Assembly (NCBI GenBank): GCA_039679885.1
Contig: JBDKUC010000058.1
Coordinates: 1-6,190, forward strand
Direction: 5' to 3'
Source of the DNA: JAJFUI01 sp039679885
GTDB taxonomy: Bacteria; Planctomycetota; Planctomycetia; Pirellulales; Thermoguttaceae
DNA: 6,190 nucleotides
The translations under genes were made by a program, and so were the position numbers. Shown one piece after another: positions 1 to 6,089 of the stretch (positions are counted from its first letter, which is position 1; each line of letters begins with the position of its first letter). The notes below the pieces were generated by a model that saw nothing but the letters and a program-made list of their open reading frames with translations, made no database searches and was not told where the DNA came from.

Positions 1-540
1 CTCCACGCTGGCCGTTGCCATGGGCGTCTGATTGCCGTCGATCAACGCGTCGTCGACGATCGTTACGTCGAAGGTGGCCGTGGTCTGGCCGGCGCGGAGG
101 ATCACCGTGGCCGGCACAGTGAGCTCGCTCGTGTCGCTCGATTGCAGCGAGACGGTGATGTCCCGCGTCGGCGCTGCGACGACCGTGAGCGTGCCGATCC
201 CGGTCAAGACGCCGACGCCCTCCATCGCGCTGACCGGCAAGCTGACCGCGAGCGTCGTCGTCTCGTCGTCGTGGATGGTAATGGCGCCACCGCTGACGCC
301 TAGCGCGGCCGTCGTGGCGGTGATGAGCACCGATTCAAGCCCATCCAGCAGCGTGTTGTCGACGATCGCAATCGGCAGCGGCGCCGAGGTTGAGCCCGCC
401 GGAATCGTCACGCTGGCGGGCACAGTCGCCCGGCCGGGGTCGCTCGAAGCGAGACTGACGACCAAATCGCTGTCCAGCGCCGCCGGGATAGTGATCGCGC
501 CGGTCACCGTGCCGTCGCCTTCCCGTGCGTCGGCGGGCAG
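1..540 (-). repeat. Tandem Calx-beta-like repeats encoded in the protease C-terminal region
   Basis: Two protein repeats with a period of about 100 residues (300 bp). Unit 1 is residues 1435-1534 (bases 241-540); unit 2 is 1535-1614 (bases 1-240), cut by the window edge. Shared elements in order are LPxxAxEGxG, TG, VSLxSSD, TVPAxV, AGxT, and IVDxxLxDG. Unit 1 continues to a DDE motif (residues 1525-1527) before unit 2 begins. This is the pattern of Calx-beta-like modules in large planctomycete surface proteins, which often bind calcium through such acidic turns. More units may follow beyond the window. The copies are diverged at DNA level. Confidence 0.7.
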
Positions 541-3500
541 TGTCACGGTCACCAGCGATGAATCGACGCTAAGGACATACTCGCCGGTGCCGGCGGCCGG
601 AAGCACGCGAATGACGTAGTCGCCGCCGGCGGTCGCCACATAGGTCAACTGGGCGTTTCGGCCGTCGGCCGCGCCGTTGTCGTCGCTAGCCACCAGCGCG
701 CCGGAGGGATTGTAGAACTCGATTTGCGGATCCAGGAGATTGACGAACTGACCGCTGGCGTCGCCTGGCGTGGCGGTGAGTATTCGGACCCCAGCGCCGG
801 CATCGAGGTGGACGCGATAGTAATCGTTTCCGGTGGCGCCCGATTCGAGGTAACCCAACGCGGTCTTCGTCGCCGTGATGTCCTGGGCCGCAGCGATGGT
901 GCTGTTCGGCTCGACATCGAAACTGGCGTTCCGCGTGACCGCGAGGCGATAGTCGGCGTTGACGCCGGCGACGCGGGCGTAGTAGACGCCGCTCGTGGTG
1001 GCCACGAAGTTGTTGATGACGCCGCTGAGGTTCGACGCCGTAACGCCCGTGCTCAACAGCCGCCCTCCGCCGTCGTATAGCTGCAGCGCGGCGCCGGCCG
1101 CCGAGGCCGCCAACGCCAGCGTGGACGATTGGCCCGCATCGAGCGTGAACTTGTACCAGTCCTCGGTCGGCGCGGGAGTGGTGATGACGATCTGATCGTA
1201 GCCTCGGCCGTCCGTGGCGATCATGTAGTTGTCGTACTGCTGGAACTTGATCTTGAAGCTCGATCCCAGCGTGATGCCGTGTGAGGCGGCCTGGGCGGCA
1301 AGGTCAACGGTGACCTGCTGCCACGCGCCCGAGGTCTGCGACGTACCGTTCCAGACGGGATGCCAGGTGACGCCGTCGGCGCTGATCGCCATGCCGTCAG
1401 CAGTGTAGTGACCGGCGAAGTCGCCGCTGAACGCATCGTTCTCGTCGGCCCACGTGGCATGGTAGAAGCTCAGCGTGGGGGAGGCCACGGCCGAAAGGTC
1501 TACCGTCCAGACGGCCTCGTTGAGGTTGTAGCTGCCGCTGCTCCCGCTGTCCATCAGCAACGCATAGGCTCCGCCGGCCGTGGCGTAGGCGTTGCTCACC
1601 ATGATCCGCCCGGCGGCGTTCGAGGAGTACGTGCTCCACTGGGGCCCCAGCGGCGAACCGGCGTCGAAGTTCTCGCTGCAGACCGCTGTGGCGCCGGCGC
1701 CCGTTGGCAGCGTGCCCGCTACCGCGCCGCGCTGAGCTGCGCCAGATATGCCGATGAACGAGCCGTCGAGGTCTTGCGCGGTGGCTAGCGTGTCGTTGGT
1801 CGGTCCGTCGTTGGCCTCGAGTTCCTGGGCGGCGTTGAGCGTCAATTGAAGCGTGAACGTCCCCGCCGTGCCGGCCGCGCCGCCGACGACGAAGGCGTAC
1901 GTGCCGGCCGTGGCGACCCGCGCCGTCTCGATGAGGACCGTCTTGCCCACGGCCGATGCGGTCAGGGGCCCGACGTCAATGCCAGGGCCGGTCATGGCGA
2001 TCGTTGGCTGCAACCCGGTTCCCGGATGCACCACCGCCGTGATCGTCTGGCCGGCATCCAGGCTGATGGTGAAACGATCGGTGTCGCCGGCCGGGCTGAT
2101 CGCTCCCGCGACCGACCCGTCGTAGACCAGGCTTCCCAGCGGGCTCTTCGCCGTCAGCGGGGTGGGGAAGGCGACCGTGGCGATGTCGGTCTGGTAGCTG
2201 CCGCTGAACGCCATGGCCGGGTTCCCGTATACGTCGGTGACCGCCCCGGCGGCCATCGTGACGGTCAGCGTCTGCTCGGCGGAAATGCCCGAGAGATCGT
2301 AGGCCACCGTCGTGGCATTGATCTGCCTGGCGCCGACCACCGTGCCCGCGCTGAGAACCAAGTCACTCGTGCCGATCGACGCCGGGTCATAGGCCTCGTT
2401 GAAAGTCACCTGCAAGGGCATCGTCGGCGATGTCAGAGTCAAGACGCCGCCGTTGGCCGGCGAGGTCGACGCGACTTGCATCGTCACCGCGTCGTACTTG
2501 AAGGTTCCCGTGTAGCGGTCGGCCGTGGGCTCGGCCGACGTGCCGTTGGCGTTCTGGTCCATCGCCCCGGTGCCGTCGGCGGCCGAAATGTTCGGGCCGA
2601 TCACGATGGAGTAGACTCCCTGGGCCGCCTGCTGGTTGAACGTCAGTCGCAGGGTGTTGGCCGCCGGGAAACTGTAGCCGGTGATCTGAGACCGGAGGTC
2701 CGCGCCGCCGGGACCGGTGAAACTCACCACGTCGTCGGCAACCGCAAAGCTCGATTGAAGGATGTTCCGGCTGAATTGGAAGTCGATCGAGCCGGGGACG
2801 GTCGCTGTGGTCCCGCTCGGCGTTTGCCCCAACACCCGGAAACTGGGCGCGTCGAACGCCTCGGTGACGTTCGTCGAGCTTCCGCTGCCGCCGTCGTAGG
2901 CGCTGTACCCCATTCCCCGCCGGGCGAAGGCCGTCCAAATCTCTCCCTGGTTGGCGCCGCCAGTCAGATTCCGGTCGGCTAGAAGAATGGCGTCGCGCGA
3001 CTGGAGGAACGACGGGTTGGTCGGCATCAGCTTCAACGAGTCCTCGACCAGCTTCAGCGCCAGGATGTTCCCCGCGCAACCGGCGCTATAGCCAACCGAA
3101 ACGTCCGGATTGAAGCCGTACTTGTTAATCAGCAGCCAGTTCATGTCCCACAACACCGAGCACCAGACTTCCCCTTCGTTGTGGACTTCGGAACTGACGC
3201 GGATATTGCCGTACGTGAGCGGATCGACGCTCATGTCGAAGCTGTAAGGATAGCGGCGGATGCCTCCGCCGGTGGACGACTGGCCAACCACGTAGTTGCC
3301 GACCGGGTATTTTGCGCTCTGGATGTCAGTGGTCTTTTGGGTGAACATCAGCCCCCACCAGTCGCTCCATCCTTCGCCCATGCCGCCGCTCTGAACGGCG
3401 TTGAGCGCATTAACGTTCGACGGCCCGCCCACCAAGCGGTTCGAGACGCCATGCCCATACTCGTGGACGATGACCTCGCTCTGGAGGTCGCCGTCGCGCC

Positions 3501-4842
3501 GAGGCGAGGTGGAGGTGAAGACGAACATCTGCATCCGCGGGGAACTGCCGTCGGGCGGCGTCGCGAAGTTGGCGTTGTTCGTGCCGCTGCCATCCTGGGC
3601 GTCGGCCTGGACGGCATCGTTCCCCAGCCCTTGGCCGGTGTAGTTTTTCACCTGAAAATCGCCCGCCACCTCGTTGAAGCCATATTTGTAATGGAGGTCG
3701 TGACAGACGTTGTTCCAATAGAAGAGGTTCGTGATGGCCGCGCTTTGATAGCCGCTGGGCGCTTGCGTCAGATCGAGTGGGTAATCGAACGTGAGCGACG
3801 CCGTGCCGTCCGGGCGGAACCCGCCCGTGTTGTTGGCATCCGTGTCATCCTGGGCAGAGACGTTGTTGCCGCGGGTGTCGGTGTATTCCGCCCCTGCCAC
3901 GCCGTTCGTGTCGTGCCAACCGTAAGGCGACGCCGCCGCATCTTGCGGATCGGTGACGATCGACCGCGTGCCGTCGATCGGGGACTCCACGGGGCGGGCA
4001 AAAACATCGTACGAGGCGTTGTCTACCCAGTCGGAAACGGCCGCCACGGCGCCAGTGGTCGCGTCCGCACTGGCGTCGTACCAATGCTCTCCGTCAGGCG
4101 TCCGCAGAATGTAGTCCCACGCCAAGACCACGCCGCTTTCCGTCGGCACGTAGTGCAGTTTGGTGGGGATCGGGTCCAGGGAAAGACGAGGATCTAGCAG
4201 AGTCGTGTGGGCATCGACGCCGGACGCACCCGAACCGTCGTCGACGACTGCGGCTTCCGCGAACGGGCCGACGACGCCGCCAATTCCCAAGGCCGATCCC
4301 AGCGATTGCAACGCCGCAACGGCGGAACAGGCCGTGCCGCCAACCGCCGCGGTGATCTCGCCCGATCCGGAGTTCAATCCGGGCACGAACCCGCCGCCCA
4401 CGTTCATGACGCACCCGAGCGTGTCAATGTTGATGACCAACTCGGCGTCCATGACCTCGAGACCCTGGTACTCCTGCCTCAGGTAGATGTGCGTGACGCC
4501 CGTGTCCGCGTCGCGATACTGATCCGTCACGATCGCGTGCGAGAAATCCTCGGCCGTCAGCCCCAAGCCGGCGGCATTGGCCCGCAAGTAGTCAAAAGCG
4601 ATCTCGCGGGGACTGCCCGAGGATGGCCCCGTCAAATAGCCTTCCAGATTCTGTAGAGAATGTTGCGGAGGCAGGTAGGGCGTCGCGCCAATGCTCAACA
4701 GAGCCCGCTCCTCCATCGCCTCGAATCGCAGTCGCCGAGCGTGTGGACCGGTCCCGCCTGCCTGCCGCGAGGAAACCATGTGCTTACTGAGCGGGGAATG
4801 CCGAAGCCGACGTGACGACAGCCGTTGGTTGCGATGTAGCAT
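1..4842 (-). CDS. Secreted M36 (fungalysin-type) zinc metalloprotease, multidomain, C-terminus beyond window
   Basis: Predicted extracellular zinc endopeptidase. The minus frame is open for 1614 codons without a stop and continues past base 1. ATG 4842 is the only start between the in-frame upstream stop (4867-4869) and the coding region, with GGAG 11 nt before it. Residues 36-50 resemble the planctomycete LEPR-XLL motif (FEAMEERALLS). Residues ~77-155 match an FTP propeptide. The catalytic domain (~235-650) carries GWHDTNG (308-314), HEYGH (460-464), GMGEGWSD (487-494) and AFARRGMGYSA (638-648). H460 and H464 plus E490, 26 residues after H464, are the expected M36 zinc ligands, and E461 the catalytic base. 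After this come Ig-like modules (~659-890), PPC (~905-1000), a PPC split by a MAM-like domain (~1010-1308), PPC (~1309-1430), and Calx-beta-like repeats (1435 onward). No hydrophobic signal peptide is visible; export is inferred from family and domains. Confidence 0.95.
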   Translation of the reverse strand, partial: MLHRNQRLSSRRLRHSPLSKHMVSSRQAGGTGPHARRLRFEAMEERALLSIGATPYLPPQHSLQNLEGYLTGPSSGSPREIAFDYLRANAAGLGLTAEDFSHAIVTDQYRDADTGVTHIYLRQEYQGLEVMDAELVINIDTLGCVMNVGGGFVPGLNSGSGEITAAVGGTACSAVAALQSLGSALGIGGVVGPFAEAAVVDDGSGASGVDAHTTLLDPRLSLDPIPTKLHYVPTESGVVLAWDYILRTPDGEHWYDASADATTGAVAAVSDWVDNASYDVFARPVESPIDGTRSIVTDPQDAAASPYGWHDTNGVAGAEYTDTRGNNVSAQDDTDANNTGGFRPDGTASLTFDYPLDLTQAPSGYQSAAITNLFYWNNVCHDLHYKYGFNEVAGDFQVKNYTGQGLGNDAVQADAQDGSGTNNANFATPPDGSSPRMQMFVFTSTSPRRDGDLQSEVIVHEYGHGVSNRLVGGPSNVNALNAVQSGGMGEGWSDWWGLMFTQKTTDIQSAKYPVGNYVVGQSSTGGGIRRYPYSFDMSVDPLTYGNIRVSSEVHNEGEVWCSVLWDMNWLLINKYGFNPDVSVGYSAGCAGNILALKLVEDSLKLMPTNPSFLQSRDAILLADRNLTGGANQGEIWTAFARRGMGYSAYDGGSGSSTNVTEAFDAPSFRVLGQTPSGTTATVPGSIDFQFSRNILQSSFAVADDVVSFTGPGGADLRSQITGYSFPAANTLRLTFNQQAAQGVYSIVIGPNISAADGTGAMDQNANGTSAEPTADRYTGTFKYDAVTMQVASTSPANGGVLTLTSPTMPLQVTFNEAYDPASIGTSDLVLSAGTVVGARQINATTVAYDLSGISAEQTLTVTMAAGAVTDVYGNPAMAFSGSYQTDIATVAFPTPLTAKSPLGSLVYDGSVAGAISPAGDTDRFTISLDAGQTITAVVHPGTGLQPTIAMTGPGIDVGPLTASAVGKTVLIETARVATAGTYAFVVGGAAGTAGTFTLQLTLNAAQELEANDGPTNDTLATAQDLDGSFIGISGAAQRGAVAGTLPTGAGATAVCSENFDAGSPLGPQWSTYSSNAAGRIMVSNAYATAGGAYALLMDSGSSGSYNLNEAVWTVDLSAVASPTLSFYHATWADENDAFSGDFAGHYTADGMAISADGVTWHPVWNGTSQTSGAWQQVTVDLAAQAASHGITLGSSFKIKFQQYDNYMIATDGRGYDQIVITTPAPTEDWYKFTLDAGQSSTLALAASAAGAALQLYDGGGRLLSTGVTASNLSGVINNFVATTSGVYYARVAGVNADYRLAVTRNASFDVEPNSTIAAAQDITATKTALGYLESGATGNDYYRVHLDAGAGVRILTATPGDASGQFVNLLDPQIEFYNPSGALVASDDNGAADGRNAQLTYVATAGGDYVIRVLPAAGTGEYVLSVDSSLVTVTLPADAREGDGTVTGAITIPAALDSDLVVSLASSDPGRATVPASVTIPAGSTSAPLPIAIVDNTLLDGLESVLITATTAALGVSGGAITIHDDETTTLAVSLPVSAMEGVGVLTGIGTLTVVAAPTRDITVSLQSSDTSELTVPATVILRAGQTTATFDVTIVDDALIDGNQTPMATASVE
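1179..1677 (-). other. MAM-like jelly-roll domain nested inside a PPC module
   Basis: Residues about 1056-1221. The segment begins SENFDAG, includes the beta-rich stretches AVWTVDLSAVASPTLSFYH and DGMAISADGVTWHPVWNG, and ends GRGYDQIVITTP. This pattern (ENFD..., L-SFYH, W-PVW-, KI-FQQYDN, D-I-I) is that of MAM/concanavalin-like jelly-roll domains in secreted bacterial proteins. It is preceded by TLATAQDLDGSFI, which is the usual beginning of a PPC module, and followed by DWYKFTLDAGQ, the usual continuation of PPC. It therefore appears to sit as an insert within PPC. A substrate- or surface-binding role is inference. Confidence 0.65.
4378..4614 (-). other. FTP-type propeptide region of the M36 protease
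   Basis: Residues about 77-155 of the protease. Visible elements include AFDYLRANAAGLGLTAEDF and then THIYLRQEYQGLEVMDAEL. This is the usual layout of the fungalysin/thermolysin propeptide: a helix, 'hiyl.Q.y.GlpV', then a short beta hairpin ending in GGG. In this family the propeptide inhibits and folds the enzyme and is removed on activation. Its position before the catalytic domain supports a secreted zymogen. Edges are approximate. Confidence 0.8.
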
Positions 4843-4853
4843 GGCCGATTGTG

Positions 4854-4857
4854 CTCC
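4854..4857 (-). promoter_or_regulatory. Possible ribosome binding site of the protease
   Basis: GGAG on the minus strand, separated from ATG 4842 by 11 nt (4843-4853). The spacing is somewhat long, and Shine-Dalgarno sequences are often weak or absent in planctomycetes. It supports the chosen start only mildly; the in-frame stop at 4867-4869 is the stronger constraint. Confidence 0.45.
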
Positions 4858-4876
4858 GCTATAGAGTCAGTGCAAA

Positions 4877-4909
4877 AACGCTGGTCTAGAGATACCCCCT
4901 TCCAGCGTT
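4877..4909 (-). terminator. Terminator-shaped hairpin with T tract in the protease leader
   Basis: On the minus strand AACGCTGG (4909-4902) and CCAGCGTT (4884-4877) form a perfect 8-bp stem around a 17-nt loop. The downstream side runs directly into a five-T tract (CCAGCGTTTTTG). This is the form of an intrinsic terminator. It lies about 35 nt before the protease ATG and downstream of the candidate promoter. It could end read-through from the right, act as a leader attenuator, or be incidental, because the loop is long and the T tract short. Confidence 0.4.
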
Positions 4910-4939
4910 ACCCCTAATGATTTGGGTGCATTTGGCTCT

Positions 4940-4967
4940 ATTGTGCGGATTTTAACGGATTAGTCAA
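4940..4967 (-). promoter_or_regulatory. Candidate sigma70-type promoter for the protease
   Basis: On the minus strand TTGACT (4967-4962, 5 of 6 to the -35 consensus) is followed by a 16-nt spacer and CACAAT (4945-4940, 4 of 6 to the -10 consensus). Transcription would begin near 4933, giving a leader of about 90 nt before ATG 4842. The site lies in a visibly A+T-richer patch than the coding DNA. Planctomycete promoters are poorly defined, so this is a pattern match only. Confidence 0.4.
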
Positions 4968-5085
4968 TGCACATCCGCCCGTGCGAATCGCTTGCGATGT
5001 ACGGAAGTCGTTGCTATTGGGCGAGTTCGTTAAACCGCAAGATTGCTCTTCCCCGCAGTAGTAACGTTCGCGTTTCCAGCAATGC

Positions 5086-5520
5086 CTCGACGTGCTGGCC
5101 GACCTTGTTCCGCATTCGCGGCGTGCCGAAGCACATCCGCAGCCGACCACCGCTGCGCGGCGGTGCCCGCGGGCCGGAGTTCATCGCCAGAGCGATCCGA
5201 CGCTGGCTGAGTTTGGCCGGCGTCGAGACGCTGTACGTGGAGCCAGGCAGCCCGTGGGAGAACGGCTATGCGGAATCGTTCCACAGCCGCCTGCGCGACG
5301 AGTTGCTCAACCGCGAAGAGTTCACGAACCTTGCGGAGGCCCGACACTTGGCCGACGCCTGGCGACTGGAATACAACCACCGACGCCCGCACAGCTCGCT
5401 GGGCTACCGAACCCCGGCCGAGTTCGCCGCCGGCTGTGCTGCTGCGGCTTCCGTTCCGGCTACGCCCTCACTCCAGCCGCAGCAGCACAGCCGAAGCTTT
5501 GAAGACACATCATTACGCGT
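5086..5520 (+). pseudogene. IS3-family OrfB (DDE) transposase, 3' fragment, inactivated
   Basis: Remnant of the rve-fold transposase that catalyses strand transfer in IS3-family elements. Readable order: LDVLAD (frame 1, from 5086), then FRIRGVPKHIRS (frame 2, from 5108), GPEFIARAIRRWLSLAGVE, SPWENGYAESFHSRLRDELL, EYNHRRPHSSLGYRTPAEF, and a Gln/Ala/Ser-rich tail. The E of AESFH (codon 5273-5275) is the catalytic Glu. It sits where the DD(35)E spacing of IS3 predicts, counting from the lost Asp. Damage: the N-terminal half with the first Asp is absent; one extra base near 5105-5107 shifts the frame; and SDNGPEF has become S-RPPLRGGAR-GPEF, a net gain of 21 nt at 5144-5170 that removes the second Asp. 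The plus frame stays open to 5647, but beyond about 5520 it runs antisense to the next gene. The exact end and IS3 subgroup are uncertain. Confidence 0.88.
5431..5493. repeat. Perfect 19-bp inverted repeat, 25-nt loop
   Basis: CGGCTGTGCTGCTGCGGCT at 5431-5449 is the exact reverse complement of 5475-5493, with a 25-nt spacer. It lies in the C-terminal coding tail of the transposase remnant, just after the conserved SLGYRTPAEFAA block. The stem is G+C-rich and would be very stable in RNA or single-stranded DNA. No T tract follows on either strand, so a classical intrinsic terminator is unlikely. Confidence 0.9.
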
Positions 5521-6011
5521 TACCCAACCAATACTCCTAGGTTGCCGACAACAAGGAGGAATATCAAGACTCCAAGAAGGCAACGATAGACTGTCCTGCG
5601 CCGATGTACTGCCCAACTTATGGCAAACAACACGGCCAGGCCGATAAAGTATGGCACGAAACTGGAACGCGGGATCGTGAAGGACGTCAGCTCGCGATTG
5701 TCAACGAAGTCTGTATACGCATGTTCATGCGGCACCGCCTTGAAATGAGTTATGTCTTCGATGCGATCGCTATGCCAGACCCGAATGTACCAGTTGTTGC
5801 CGAGATGAAAAAACCTTGGAATATGCCGTTTCCCGTCCGGTCCGCGGTAGGGGAGCACCGAGAAGCGTTCCTCGGGGTAGCCGTAGTCCTTGAATGCGCG
5901 GAGCACTGATGCATCGTCGCCAACTGAAATCACCTTGGCAGACGCAAATAGACAAAGGACTATCGTGGCTACGACCACGAGAATGCCAGCGGTGATCGCG
6001 ATACCTCTCAT
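5520..6011 (-). CDS. Hypothetical small membrane protein with three predicted transmembrane segments
   Basis: Unrecognised 163-residue protein. ATG 6011 is followed at once by a hydrophobic stretch (residues 4-25). Next is a polar domain of about 90 residues rich in aromatic and charged residues (PRFFHLGNNWYIRVWHSD at 65-82). Two more hydrophobic segments follow at ~118-135 and ~142-162, joined by a basic loop (HRRR, 136-139). The positive-inside rule predicts a cytoplasmic N-terminus and loop, with the polar domain outside. Segment 1 could instead be a signal peptide (ASA at 23-25). The start is chosen for the hydrophobic N-terminus; there is no good Shine-Dalgarno at normal distance (GAGG about 20 nt upstream). 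The stop codon (5520-5522) lies at the edge of the IS3 remnant and the last helix ends one residue before it, so the C-terminus may be truncated. Base composition is visibly less G+C-rich than the protease. Confidence 0.7.
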   Translation of the reverse strand: MRGIAITAGILVVVATIVLCLFASAKVISVGDDASVLRAFKDYGYPEERFSVLPYRGPDGKRHIPRFFHLGNNWYIRVWHSDRIEDITHFKAVPHEHAYTDFVDNRELTSFTIPRSSFVPYFIGLAVLFAISWAVHRRRTVYRCLLGVLIFLLVVGNLGVLVG

Positions 6012-6089
6012 CGTTAAACAACGTGCCTTACCTCGATCATAGACTCGCTGCGTCCCCGCTGCAATTCGCCGACAGAATGTAGTCGCTGA

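Larger units (their letters stand above)
5086..5535 (+). mobile_element. Truncated IS3-family insertion sequence remnant
   Basis: Only the distal half of orfB is left. There is no orfA, no recognisable left end, and no terminal inverted repeats or target-site duplication that I can identify on either side. The left boundary lies near 5080, because sequence before it (two frame-1 stops at 5059-5064) shows no transposase character. The right boundary lies around 5515-5535, where the minus-strand membrane gene begins to read as plausible protein. Boundaries are estimates. Confidence 0.75.

Noticed and set aside
1846..2982. Long plus-strand frame of 378 codons
   Set aside because: The translation is Arg/Gly/Asp-rich, low in hydrophobic residues and matches no fold. 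It lies wholly antisense to the continuous, motif-bearing protease frame, and GC-rich codon usage produces such shadows.
2387..3079. Minus-strand frame of 230 codons in another frame
   Set aside because: It overlaps the protease coding sequence in a shifted frame, and the Arg/Gln/His-rich composition is typical of an out-of-frame reading.
3181..4197. Plus-strand frame of 338 codons opposite the catalytic domain
   Set aside because: It is the exact antisense of the M36 zinc-site region, where the minus strand carries all conserved motifs. The plus translation shows no recognisable domain.
4926..4978. Short inverted repeats around the candidate promoter (GTGCATT/AATGCAC at 4926-4932 and 4966-4972; GCGGAT/ATCCGC at 4945-4950 and 4973-4978)
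   Set aside because: Arms of 6-7 bp with wide spacing are expected by chance, and the two pairs interleave instead of forming one structure. They are not strong enough to call an operator.
4967..5085. N-terminal extension of the transposase from ATG 4967
   Set aside because: The first ~40 residues do not resemble an IS3 transposase. The true homologous upstream part (LDVLAD) is in another frame, so this start is an accident of the frameshift.
5030..5392. Minus-strand frame of 120 codons across the IS remnant
   Set aside because: It is antisense to the well-conserved transposase blocks and has no independent protein features.
5500..5600. Right terminal inverted repeat of the IS
   Set aside because: No sequence here pairs with a matching left end near 5080, and no target duplication flanks the remnant, so the ends cannot be assigned.
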